Shown: positions 1 through 7,682 of the stretch, piece after piece
Numbering within the stretch: position 1 is the first letter of the stretch
How the letters are laid out: each line of letters begins with the position of its first letter
Origin: Kluyvera ascorbata_C
GTDB taxonomy: Bacteria > Pseudomonadota > Gammaproteobacteria > Enterobacterales > Enterobacteriaceae
NCBI RefSeq assembly: GCF_044197065.1
Contig: NZ_JBIQOI010000002.1
Location: forward strand, 558,001-622,000
Direction: 5' to 3'
Length of the DNA: 64,000 nt
Position numbers and translations under genes: made by a program
Notes under the pieces: generated by a model
Told to the model about the DNA's origin: nothing
The model's database searches: none
The model's input: only the letters and a program-made list of their open reading frames with translations

Positions 1-96
1 TTACTCTTTGATTTCAAGTATTTTTCTCATAGATTATTTATATGATTAAGAGCTGCATATCCGATCATCACTTCTCTTTGTATCGTGCGGATGCCA

Positions 97-130
97 ATAA
101 AAAAGGCCGTAACCTTTATGGTTACGGCCC
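97..130 (-). terminator. Terminator of the Gly-rich repeat gene
   Basis: A perfect 10-bp inverted repeat (GGCCGTAACC at 105-114 and its complement at 120-129, 5-nt loop) lies 15 bp beyond the stop codon. On the minus strand it is followed by a run of six T. This is a canonical intrinsic terminator. Confidence 0.9.
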
Positions 131-144
131 AGAAATAATGTTGG

Positions 145-1494
145 CTAACGGAAGTTACAACCAATTGCCCCCGGCTGATTGCACAGATTCGCACTGCCGG
201 AATTCACGAAGCTCGACGAATCACTATTCAAAGAACCAAAATTAACCCTGGTGGTATTACCATTGCCTCCGCTGTTACCACCGACGTTTCCGCCGCCAGT
301 ACCACCACCGTTGCCGCCACCAGTACCTCCACCGCTGCCGCCGCCGGTACCTCCACCGCTGCCGCCGCCAGTACCGCCGCCGCTGCCGCCGCCAGTACCT
401 CCACCAGTACCGCCGCCGCCGGTGCCTCCACCGTGTCCACCATGCCCACCGTGACCATTGCCACCACCATGACCACTGCCACCATTACCATCGTGGCCGC
501 CCTGGCCGCCGTGACCATGACCACCTCCTACGCCGCCGCCATAGCCGCCTCCGTTGCCACCGCCCTGACCGCCACCGTGACCATGACCATGACCACCTCC
601 TACGCCGCCGCCATAGCCGCCTCCATTGCCACCGCCCTGACCGCCACCGTGACCATGACCACCTCCTACGCCGCCGCCATAGCCGCCTCCATTGCCACCG
701 CCCCGACCGCCACCGTGACCCTGACCGCCGCCTGTGCCACCACCGCTGCCGCCGCCATGACCACCGCCGTTACCGCCGCCCTGGCCACCGCCGTTGCCAC
801 CACCCTGACCACCGCCGTTACCACCACCCTGGCCACCGCCGTTGCCACCACCCTGACCACCGCCGTTACCACCACCCTGGCCACCGCCGTTACCACCACC
901 CTGGCCACCGCCGTTACCACCACCCTGGCCGCCGCTGTTACCGCCACCCTGGCCGCCGCCGTTACCGCCACCCTGACCACCGCCGTTGCCACCACCCTGG
1001 CCACCGCCGTTACCACCGCCCTGGCCACCACCGTTGCCGCCGCCCTGGCCACCGCCGTTGCCGCCGCCCTGACCACCGCCGTTGCCGCCGCCCTGGCCAC
1101 CGCCGTTGCCGCCACCCTGGCCACCGCCGTTGCCGCCGCCCTGACCACCGCCGTTGCCGCCGCCCTGACCACCACCGTTGCCGCCACCCTGGCCACCGCC
1201 GTTGCCACCCCCCTGGCCACCGCCGTTGCCACCACCCTGACCACCGCCGTTGCCGCCGCCCTGACCACCGCCGTTGCCGTTAGCATTGCCATTGCCGTTA
1301 TTTCCGCTTCCGTTTCCACCGCCTCCATTGCCTTGACCATTCCCGTTATTTCCGTTGCCGTTCCCGTTAGCGTTCTGACCGCTATTGCCGTTGTTACCGT
1401 TATTACCGTTACCATTTGCCGCTACGGCATATATTGTGGTTGCTGGGTATAAAACGGTGAGCGCCACCATTATGGCGAGTTGCTTCATTTTCAT
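145..1494 (-). CDS. Secreted Gly/Asn/Gln-rich tandem-repeat protein divergent from csgD
   Basis: I do not recognise this as a named family. The ATG at 1494 gives about 449 aa; a GTG at 1509 in the same frame is less likely. Residues 1-25 form a Sec-type signal peptide (MKMKQ basic start, hydrophobic core, cleavage near YAVAA). Then come an Asn/Gly-rich stretch (about 30-70), roughly 21 copies of an 8-residue unit GGGQGGGN, three longer units carrying GGGYGGGVGGGHGHG, a His/Gly segment, and a GGGTGGGS/GGGTGGGN tract. The C-terminal 40 residues are not repetitive and carry two Cys (LCNQPGAIGC). It occupies the position and orientation that csgBAC has relative to csgD in E. coli, but lacks curlin repeats (SxxxxxGxxNxAxxxQ). 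An extracellular matrix or adhesin-like role under CsgD control is inference. The composition creates long false reading frames on the opposite strand. Confidence 0.8.
   Translation of the reverse strand: MKMKQLAIMVALTVLYPATTIYAVAANGNGNNGNNGNSGQNANGNGNGNNGNGQGNGGGGNGSGNNGNGNANGNGGGQGGGNGGGQGGGNGGGQGGGNGGGQGGGNGGGQGGGNGGGQGGGNGGGQGGGNGGGQGGGNGGGQGGGNGGGQGGGNGGGQGGGNGGGQGGGNGGGQGGGNGGGQGGGNSGGQGGGNGGGQGGGNGGGQGGGNGGGQGGGNGGGQGGGNGGGQGGGNGGGQGGGNGGGHGGGSGGGTGGGQGHGGGRGGGNGGGYGGGVGGGHGHGGGQGGGNGGGYGGGVGGGHGHGHGGGQGGGNGGGYGGGVGGGHGHGGQGGHDGNGGSGHGGGNGHGGHGGHGGGTGGGGTGGGTGGGSGGGTGGGSGGGTGGGSGGGTGGGNGGGTGGGNVGGNSGGNGNTTRVNFGSLNSDSSSFVNSGSANLCNQPGAIGCNFR
772..1275 (-). repeat. 24-bp tandem repeat array (coding VNTR)
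   Basis: About 21 consecutive 24-bp units encode GGGQGGGN. Units differ mostly at third codon positions (GGC/GGT/GGG choices, AAC codons), with one Gly-to-Ser change near position 940. The near-perfect in-frame repetition makes copy-number variation by slippage likely. Confidence 0.9.
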
Positions 1495-2462
1495 GATGAG
1501 CCCTATCACGCATTATTAGTTGCTGTGTGCTATTGCCGTAATAACCGAACACTCGTTATGCAAATAAATACCGTTCGGTAATGATCACGACACCCGTTCA
1601 TTGAATTACAAATATTCCAGGCGATAAAAAAAGTACCAGCGTTGGTAAAAACCTCATTTATCAATAGATTAAAATAAATACAAGCATGACATGCAGGCGT
1701 AAAAACAGACAGCCATCCATAAACAACCTATAAAGGTTATTATTATTAATAAATATTTACCCTACGAATTAAAGGTTTAAACGAATACCCTCAACTTCGC
1801 CGTTCAACATTTATCAAGGATGTGTACACCATAATATTTCTTGAAAATACACCGCCTCACCTTGCCAATGATATCGACATGGAATTATGTAAAACTTCAT
1901 ACACCGATATAATTCATGTTTCGATGCTATACGGATGAGTATGCATATTTGGAAGACATGAGGATCTCATAATAAAGTTTGATTTAATTTTAATATTATC
2001 AAACTTTAGTATTAACTACTCCAATGGCAGTAAACCCTGATAAGATAACCAGAAAACAAAGCGTTAAAAAAAGGCAGGCACAACGAAAGTTTTAAAAGCG
2101 ACTAATATCACACGGTTTCATCATACATATTGGTTAAGAGGATCCTGATAGACAATTTATGATAAAATTAAAAATATTAAATTACATGAAGTTAGCAGCA
2201 AAACACCCCACCAGACATGAGCATTAAGAAAATCTGTTAAAAACTTAATAAATAAGCTTTATTTACGTTTTGTAATTTATTTTTACATTTTGTTTCATGA
2301 TTATTTCTTGCTTTAGAAATATCAGCGTCTAAATTTTAAATTAAGCAGACATTCTTTTTAATTGCTTATTTTAACATTTGTCAAAACAGCAACCACATTT
2401 CAGCAATGCTTAACCAGGTGCCTTTATAATTTTGCCTGCTGTTAGAAATTAGGGGTCTCATC
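1495..2462. promoter_or_regulatory. Long AT-rich divergent control region between the Gly-rich gene and csgD
   Basis: A 968-bp gene-free region, strongly AT-rich compared with its surroundings. Its size and asymmetric position resemble the long csgB-csgD intergenic region of E. coli, a hub for OmpR, IHF, H-NS and other regulators. I see no confident coding sequence in it. A short inverted repeat TACCG-TT-CGGTA lies at 1569-1580 on the Gly-rich gene side. Individual regulator sites cannot be assigned by eye. Confidence 0.6.
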
Positions 2463-3110
2463 ATGCAAAAAGAGCTCAGTTTTACGGACCAGACTCTTTC
2501 TCTCATCACAAGGCCGTCGCTCCAGTCCTGTGCGCTTTCTCAGAGTCTGAAAAAAACACTAAGGATGAACAGTAAAATCGTCAATATTCATACTGTTAAC
2601 CAGGAAAACTTATCACAAGGTATCGTGCTTTTCGACATGATAGAAATTGATAAGAGGTTAATAAAGGCCTGGCAGGAAGAACTCTGTAAAATAAATAGCG
2701 GCATAAAACTCTTACTTTTCAATACCCCTGAAGACTACGCCTATCAGGATATTGAAAGTTGGCCGCATATTCACGGCATATTCTATGCACATGATGAAGA
2801 ACACTTTTTGATCAAAGGCTTACAAAAAGTGATGGAGGGAGAATGTTACTTCTCACGTAAGCTGGCGAGCTATCTTATTATGAATTCTGGAAATTACCGT
2901 TATGATACTCAGGAAAGCACTATCCTGACCTTCAGAGAAAAAGAGATCCTGAATAAATTGCGCATCGGTGCTTCTAACATTGAAATCGCCCGTTCGTTAT
3001 TCATTAGCGAAAGTACGGTAAAAACGCATTTATATCATTTATTTAAAAAGATCTCGGTTAAAAATCGGACCCAAGCTGTCTCCTGGGCAAACGATAATTT
3101 CAAGAGCTAA
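2463..3110 (+). CDS. csgD: CsgD-type LuxR/FixJ family biofilm regulator
   Basis: A 215-aa homologue of CsgD (E. coli 216 aa), the master regulator of curli and, through dgcC, of cellulose. The C-terminal LuxR helix-turn-helix (about 150-210) is almost identical to E. coli CsgD, including REKEILNKLRIGAS and NRTQAVSWAND. The N-terminal receiver-like half is diverged but keeps NTPEDY, the WPHI motif and GECYF. The start is preceded by AGGGGTCTCATC, close to the GGGGTTTCATC context I recall for E. coli csgD, a target of small RNAs. csgEFG, which should follow, are absent: a terminator and ycdZ come next. The protein is intact, so selection has kept it although no curlin or curli secretion genes are present here. 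Its likely local target is the divergent repeat protein. Confidence 0.92.
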   Translation: MQKELSFTDQTLSLITRPSLQSCALSQSLKKTLRMNSKIVNIHTVNQENLSQGIVLFDMIEIDKRLIKAWQEELCKINSGIKLLLFNTPEDYAYQDIESWPHIHGIFYAHDEEHFLIKGLQKVMEGECYFSRKLASYLIMNSGNYRYDTQESTILTFREKEILNKLRIGASNIEIARSLFISESTVKTHLYHLFKKISVKNRTQAVSWANDNFKS

Positions 3111-3130
3111 TTCGCCCTACACCAGCAATA

Positions 3131-3166
3131 AAAAAGCGGCGGCAGGTCTACCCTGTCGCCGCTTTT
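3131..3166. terminator. Bidirectional terminator between csgD and ycdZ
   Basis: The arms AAAGCGGCGGCAGG and CCTGTCGCCGCTTT form a 14-bp stem with one mismatch. They are flanked by A and T runs, serving csgD (plus) and ycdZ (minus), whose 3' ends converge. Confidence 0.85.
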
Positions 3167-3182
3167 ATCGCTTATGCGCGCT

Positions 3183-3665
3183 CTACAGCACGGACTCTTT
3201 TGATGATATGGTTCTCGTTCTACGATTTGCCAGCCATAGCCCACTGTTTTTCATCGCATAGCCAAAGATCAATCCCACGGCTAATGATGAGACGACCAGC
3301 CGCCAGTTGCCCTGCCCAGCAAAGGTTGCACAAGCGCCAATGAAAGTGCCGGGAACAAATGACAACAGCATTTGCTTAGCCTGAATACACATCAAAAACG
3401 CGACAATGCCCGTTATGACATAACCAAGGATTTCAAGGTGGGGAGCAAGCGCACTGCCATAGATGATGACCAGCGCCCAAATAACACCGCTCATCGTCGT
3501 GCAGGCTGAAACAGCTAACCCTTTAAGACCATCATGCGGGCAGGCAAAATAAGCTGTGCAGCCCAAAAATCCGGCCCAGCTCAGTAAACCGAGAGACACG
3601 GCAACCCATCCCCAGAGACCGGAGAGAATGCCTGTTGTGATTGCAATAGATAAGATAACGTTCAT
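3183..3665 (-). CDS. ycdZ: YcdZ family inner-membrane protein (DUF1097)
   Basis: About 160 aa, a homologue of E. coli YcdZ (163 aa), function unknown. It has four to five hydrophobic segments, the conserved SIAITTGILSG start, and the ILGYVITGIVAFLMCIQAK and SFVPGTFIGACATFAGQG regions. I chose the ATG at 3665 by alignment with E. coli. In-frame upstream candidates exist (ATG 3674, GTG 3713), but none has a Shine-Dalgarno sequence. A strong stem-loop lies immediately before the 3665 ATG. In E. coli the neighbour on the 3' side is csgG; here it is csgD. Confidence 0.85.
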   Translation of the reverse strand: MNVILSIAITTGILSGLWGWVAVSLGLLSWAGFLGCTAYFACPHDGLKGLAVSACTTMSGVIWALVIIYGSALAPHLEILGYVITGIVAFLMCIQAKQMLLSFVPGTFIGACATFAGQGNWRLVVSSLAVGLIFGYAMKNSGLWLANRRTRTISSKESVL

Positions 3666-3691
3666 GGCGCGCATCTTAGCAGATGCGCGCC
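3666..3691 (-). promoter_or_regulatory. Stem-loop abutting the ycdZ start codon
   Basis: A perfect 11-bp inverted repeat (GGCGCGCATCT, loop of 4, AGATGCGCGCC) ends directly at the presumed ATG. In RNA it would occupy the whole ribosome-binding region, so initiation at this ATG would be blocked unless the structure is opened. Confidence 0.6.
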
Positions 3692-3761
3692 ATTTTGATG
3701 AGATCACGAGCACATAATGCTCATGACAATCATTTCAGTTGCACTAAATTTGTGATTTAAA

Positions 3762-4316
3762 TCACTCTTTATCTTCTTCCTGCAGCTCATCCCACATCGC
3801 AGCAATAGCTTCACGGGTCAGCGGTGCCATCGTACGCCAGAACGCAGTGGTCGCATGAGCTTCAACTTTCCCCAGGAAACTTTCAAACCACGGCAGGATA
3901 TAATCACCAAACAGCGTTTCTAGCGCCTCGGTGTCATCCTCTTCCGCTTTATCTTCAAGCCATGAAGCCGCCAACAGTAGCGTGCCGATGTGATCGGCTG
4001 GGCTATCTCCTAATGGCATGCCCCATTCCGTTAGGAATTCACGAACTTCGGCTTCGGTGGCGCCGTCCTCCCATACGCTACGGCACGGTGACACTCGACA
4101 GTCATCCCCCACAAACAGCGCATTGTAGTCAGCCGCAATCTGCTGAATGTCGCAGCTTTTTTGCAGACGAGCCAGCAGTTCATCCTGCTCCAGCGGCCAA
4201 CTCGCCGCCAGCTTCCCCTCACGGATCAGCGTGAATAGCGGCACCAACAGCGGATCCTGCGGTTGACGGTAGTACAGGGAGCCAAGCACGCGGCAGATGA
4301 TTGAAAACTCGTTCAT
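3762..4316 (-). CDS. ycdY: TorD/DmsD-family redox-enzyme maturation chaperone YcdY
   Basis: 184 aa, the same length as E. coli YcdY and highly similar throughout (MNEFSI...CRVLGSLYYRQPQDPLLVP). It belongs to the TorD-like all-helical chaperones. YcdY is known to act on its neighbour YcdX, increasing its zinc-dependent phosphatase activity and affecting swarming. It sits 20 bp upstream of the ycdX stop codon on the same strand, downstream of ycdX in transcription, which fits co-expression. Confidence 0.92.
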   Translation of the reverse strand: MNEFSIICRVLGSLYYRQPQDPLLVPLFTLIREGKLAASWPLEQDELLARLQKSCDIQQIAADYNALFVGDDCRVSPCRSVWEDGATEAEVREFLTEWGMPLGDSPADHIGTLLLAASWLEDKAEEDDTEALETLFGDYILPWFESFLGKVEAHATTAFWRTMAPLTREAIAAMWDELQEEDKE

Positions 4317-4335
4317 TGGTTAATCCATTCAGTCA

Positions 4336-5073
4336 TTAAAATTCAGCAAATTCAGGAATCGGCGCCATTCCACGCGATTCAAGGAAATTCAGGAAGCGCC
4401 GAGGCGTAACGTTAAGGATCCTTTCCGCAGGGAATTCCACAGCATCAAGGATCTTCTGGCATTCGGTAAATTCACCCAGCGTAAAAGCAGTATGTGAATC
4501 AGAACCCAGCGCAAGCCAACCACCAGCATCGCGAACGGCAGCCGCTATTGCGCGGCAGTTGCTTTCGCTGCCAACGCGGGAACTGACAAAAGAGGAGTTG
4601 TTAATTTCCAGCGCCACATGGTATTTCGCTGCGGCTTCTGCAATGGCGGGAATATCAACAGGGAATTTCGGATTACCGGGGTGGCTAATCATGTGGACCT
4701 GGCCACTTGCCATCGCCGCAATCATCGCCTGGGTATGCGTCTCTTTATCCTGAGGCGCAAACACCGGCTCATGGAAACCGGCGATGATGAAATCAAGCGA
4801 CGTGAGCATCGGCCCGGTACAATCGATTTCACCCTCAATGTTTTTGATGTTTGACTCAATACCGCGCAGGATCCCGACCCCATCAACGATGCGTGGCCAA
4901 ATGCGCATATTCACAAAATGCCAGTAGTGCGGGGCATCAGCCATATCGGGGCCATGATCGGTGATGGCAAAGAGTTTAATTCCTTTGCGTTTCGCCTCGG
5001 CGATATAGTCGTGCAACGTACTGTAAGCATGTGTGCTGGCAACGGTGTGCATATGTAGGTCAACAGGATACAT
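4336..5073 (-). CDS. ycdX: PHP-family zinc phosphatase YcdX
   Basis: 245 aa, the exact length of E. coli YcdX. PHP motif residues are visible: HMHTVAS at the N-terminus (HxH), ITDHGPDM, FHEPVFAP, SHPGNP and GSDSHTAF, which together bind a trinuclear zinc site. The ATG at 5073 follows AGGAG with good spacing; an in-frame GTG at 5076 is less likely. It is transcribed with ycdY. The physiological substrate in the family is not settled. Confidence 0.93.
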   Translation of the reverse strand: MYPVDLHMHTVASTHAYSTLHDYIAEAKRKGIKLFAITDHGPDMADAPHYWHFVNMRIWPRIVDGVGILRGIESNIKNIEGEIDCTGPMLTSLDFIIAGFHEPVFAPQDKETHTQAMIAAMASGQVHMISHPGNPKFPVDIPAIAEAAAKYHVALEINNSSFVSSRVGSESNCRAIAAAVRDAGGWLALGSDSHTAFTLGEFTECQKILDAVEFPAERILNVTPRRFLNFLESRGMAPIPEFAEF

Positions 5074-5139
5074 CACATTCTCCTCTCTCGTGATAAGCCA
5101 AGGATAGCAGGAAACCCTTGTGTTTATTAGCCTGGGGCA

Positions 5140-6078
5140 TCAATAGCCGCGAACGCGATCGACCTGTCCGCTGGGCGCTTCACCACGTTCCAGTTGAGTG
5201 ATGGTCTGTGCGATATAGGCTATTGCCTCTTTTGGTCGCGTCACCGCAGCAACGTGCGGCGTCATCGTTACCCGAGGATGGAGCCAAAGTGGGCTCTCTT
5301 TCGGCAGAGGCTCACGGCTGAATACGTCAAGCATTGCCGCCTTTACCTTACCGCTGTCCAGCGCCGCCAACAGATCCTCTTCAACCACATGAACGCCACG
5401 TGCCAGGTTCAACACATAGCTGTTATCCGGAAGCTGCGATAAACGCTGCTGATTGATAATGCCCACCGTTTCCGCCGTATTTGGCAATAGGTTTATCAGC
5501 ACGCGCGTACCTTCTAAAAACGCATTCAGCTCATCTTCACCTGCATAACTCGTCACCTGCGGCCATTGCTTACGGCTTCGGCTCCAGCATTGAACCGGGA
5601 ATCCCCACGACAATAAACTTTCTGCCACTTTTGAGCCGAGTACCCCCGCCCCCATAATGCCAATGGTAAATTCTTCTTGCGTATAATCCGGCAGCGGCTG
5701 CCAGGTGGATTGACGCTGTAACGCTTGATAATCATCAAACCGACGGAACCAGTGCAGGACCTGACTGACGGCATACTCCTGCATCTGAATACCCATGCCA
5801 GTATCTTCAAGGCGGAACAGTGGGATAGATTCCGGTAGCATTTCCGGATGCGCTTTCAATTTACTGAGAATGGAGTCAACGCCTGCGCCTAATGCAAATA
5901 CGGCCTTAAGCTCACGACCTTGCAGCATTTCTACCGGAGGATGCCACACCAGCGCATAGTCGGCTGGCGCATTATCGCCTCGCTCCCATCCACGAATTTG
6001 GGCATCTGGCAGTAATTTACTTAACTCGGCAATCCAGTAAGGGGTATCAAACGTGGGATGGTAAAAGATGATCTCCAT
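5140..6078 (-). CDS. ghrA: Glyoxylate/hydroxypyruvate reductase A
   Basis: 312 aa, identical in length to E. coli GhrA. It is an NADPH-dependent D-2-hydroxyacid dehydrogenase reducing glyoxylate to glycolate and hydroxypyruvate to D-glycerate. The Rossmann motif GIMGAGVLGSKVAE, the NLARGVHVVEEDLL segment containing the catalytic Arg, and the His in the TPHVAAVT region are all present. The ATG at 6078 has AGGAG upstream and the family start MEIIFYHPTFDT. It is probably monocistronic, with a 66-bp gap to ycdX. Confidence 0.94.
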   Translation of the reverse strand: MEIIFYHPTFDTPYWIAELSKLLPDAQIRGWERGDNAPADYALVWHPPVEMLQGRELKAVFALGAGVDSILSKLKAHPEMLPESIPLFRLEDTGMGIQMQEYAVSQVLHWFRRFDDYQALQRQSTWQPLPDYTQEEFTIGIMGAGVLGSKVAESLLSWGFPVQCWSRSRKQWPQVTSYAGEDELNAFLEGTRVLINLLPNTAETVGIINQQRLSQLPDNSYVLNLARGVHVVEEDLLAALDSGKVKAAMLDVFSREPLPKESPLWLHPRVTMTPHVAAVTRPKEAIAYIAQTITQLERGEAPSGQVDRVRGY

Positions 6079-6275
6079 AGTGACTCCTGCTTGTAGCACC
6101 GCTATTGGAACGAATGGGTGTTGTTTTTGATTATTTTTGTGGGTTAACAGAATAACAAATTTCTTTTACCTGTCTCGGAAAATGCGGAGCAGATCGCAAA
6201 TAATACGATTTATGCCTGTTTAAGAAGCATGTTGGTCGAAGTTTGTATAAACGCACGATTTTTTTAAAAAGTTTA

Positions 6276-6304
6276 TTGACGCTGAAGAGCCTTTTCCCTA
6301 CATT
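6276..6304 (+). promoter_or_regulatory. Promoter of the first tRNA-Ser gene
   Basis: TTGACG (6276-6281), a 17-bp spacer and TACATT (6299-6304) are followed by a GC-rich discriminator, typical of stable RNA promoters. Confidence 0.7.
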
Positions 6305-6338
6305 AGCGCTCGTCCCAGCAACACAGGGACGACAATAT

Positions 6339-6426
6339 GGTGAGGTGTCCGAGTGGCTGAAGGAGCACGCCTGGAAAGTGTGTATACGGCAACGTATCCG
6401 GGGTTCGAATCCCCGCCTCACCGCCA
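6339..6426 (+). tRNA. serX: tRNA-Ser (GGA), copy 1 (serX)
   Basis: 88 nt including an encoded CCA. It has the long variable arm typical of tRNA-Ser, the TTCGAATC T-loop, and anticodon GGA at 6373-6375, reading UCC and UCU. It matches the E. coli serX/serW tRNA apart from a base or so in the T-stem and lies downstream of ghrA as serX does in E. coli. An identical copy lies at 9386-9473. serX is a known integration hotspot in enterics. Confidence 0.95.
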
Positions 6427-6438
6427 TATCTTAAGAAG

Positions 6439-6470
6439 AGCTCGTACGAAAGTACGGGCTTTTTTTTTCG
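6439..6470 (+). terminator. Terminator of tRNA-Ser copy 1
   Basis: AGCTCGTAC-GAAA-GTACGGGCT hairpin followed by nine T. The same hairpin follows copy 2. Confidence 0.85.
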
Positions 6471-6661
6471 CATGTTGCACGCCTACAGGAGTTCGACACC
6501 TGGCGCAGCCCGTTGGACAGACTGAGAGCGCAACGAACAAACTGCCTCCCTCCGCTCCCCCATCCAGCATCAAAGCCGTCTGTTTCCCCAAGCTCCAGAA
6601 TCCTTCATCACCATTCCTGATAAAAGCACAAGCCATTAGCGCTCATAAATAAAATGTAAAC

Positions 6662-7567
6662 TCACTCTTCAATCATCAATGCATATTCGTCGCTGAGAAA
6701 ATCAACTAATACGCGAACCGCTGGTAATAACCCTCGCCTGGAGGGGAATACCGCGTGAATCACCTCCCGCTTCGGCTCCCACTCATTCAGCACACGCACC
6801 AGCGAGCCATCAGCCAGTTGGTCTTTCGCCATCAGAATAGGCAACTGCACGACGCCAACACCAGCGACCGCCGCCTCACGCAGGGCAAGCATATCGCTGG
6901 TAATCAATCGCGGCGTGAAGTGAACCTCTGCCTTCGCGCCGTTCGGCCCATTCAGCGACCAACGATGAACATGCTTTCCTGCCGACGTACTTAATCCCGG
7001 CCAGCGACTCAGTGCATCGGGCGAGAGCGGTTTACCCATCGCTTCCACGAGCAGTGGGCTGGCAACCAGGCAATGCCCACGGTCTGCCAGAACACGCATG
7101 ACCAGATCACTATCATCAAACGGTCTTGGCCTGACGCGAATCGCCACATCCACTCCTTCAGCCACCAGATCCACTCGGCGATTGGTAGCCTCAAGCTGAA
7201 TCTGTACGCCGGGATAGCGCACCATGAAGCGCGCCAACATCGGCCCGACGTGCACATGCAGCAGCGTCACTGGACAGGTTATTTTTACGCAACCTCGCGG
7301 TTCCACCTGTAGCACAGCGATCGCCTCCTGCGCCGCCTCTGCCTCAATCAACATCGCTTTACAGTGCTGATAAAACGTCTGCCCTACCTCCGTCACCGTG
7401 AACTGACGCGTGGTGCGATGAATTAATCGCACGCCAAGCTGCTCTTCCAGTTGCGCAATGCGTCGGCTGAGCTTTGATTTTGGGATATCCAGCGCGCGTC
7501 CCGCCGCGGCAAAGCCGCCGTTATCGACCACGTGAACAAACCACGCGAAATCATTGAGATCCTGCAT
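6662..7567 (-). CDS. LysR-family transcriptional regulator
   Basis: About 301 aa. The N-terminal winged helix (DLNDFAWFVHVVDNGGFAAAGR...) is of the CrgA/DhcR-like subgroup that opens with DLN-F; the LysR effector domain occupies about 90-300. The ATG at 7567 follows GAGG; a GTG at 7573 is possible. It is divergent from the pirin/isochorismatase pair with a 115-bp shared intergenic region, so it probably regulates them. The three genes form an islet between two tRNA-Ser copies. The ligand is unknown. Confidence 0.85.
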   Translation of the reverse strand: MQDLNDFAWFVHVVDNGGFAAAGRALDIPKSKLSRRIAQLEEQLGVRLIHRTTRQFTVTEVGQTFYQHCKAMLIEAEAAQEAIAVLQVEPRGCVKITCPVTLLHVHVGPMLARFMVRYPGVQIQLEATNRRVDLVAEGVDVAIRVRPRPFDDSDLVMRVLADRGHCLVASPLLVEAMGKPLSPDALSRWPGLSTSAGKHVHRWSLNGPNGAKAEVHFTPRLITSDMLALREAAVAGVGVVQLPILMAKDQLADGSLVRVLNEWEPKREVIHAVFPSRRGLLPAVRVLVDFLSDEYALMIEE

Positions 7568-7682
7568 AACCACCTCATCGTTCTATTTTTGCAACAGTGT
7601 AGGTTAATTTTGCTATCTACCGGGTTATTAAATCCAAATATAAGCTAATCCACATCAAAAGCTCACTACGCAGGAGAAACAA

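Larger units (their letters stand above)
6333..6484 (+). repeat. Direct repeat, left copy (tRNA-Ser plus terminator)
   Basis: About 151 bp, from CAATAT just before the tRNA to GCATGTTGCACGCCT after its terminator, recur almost unchanged at 9380-9530. There is one T/C difference after CCATAT and one fewer T in the tail. Sequence upstream of the two copies is unrelated. Confidence 0.9.

Noticed and set aside
772..1275. Regular short repeats that could suggest a CRISPR array
   Set aside because: The units are contiguous 24-bp codon-periodic repeats without spacers and with third-position variation; this is protein-coding repetition. No cas genes are present.
433..1452. Long plus-strand reading frame of 339 codons opposite the Gly-rich gene, rich in Ala/Thr/Val
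   Set aside because: It is the complement of the GGGQGGGN repeat coding array. It has no Shine-Dalgarno site, and its composition is forced by the repeat. The signal peptide and terminator support the minus-strand gene.
6131..6434. Short frames on both strands around the first tRNA-Ser
   Set aside because: They run through the tRNA promoter and gene itself; stable RNA function explains the sequence.
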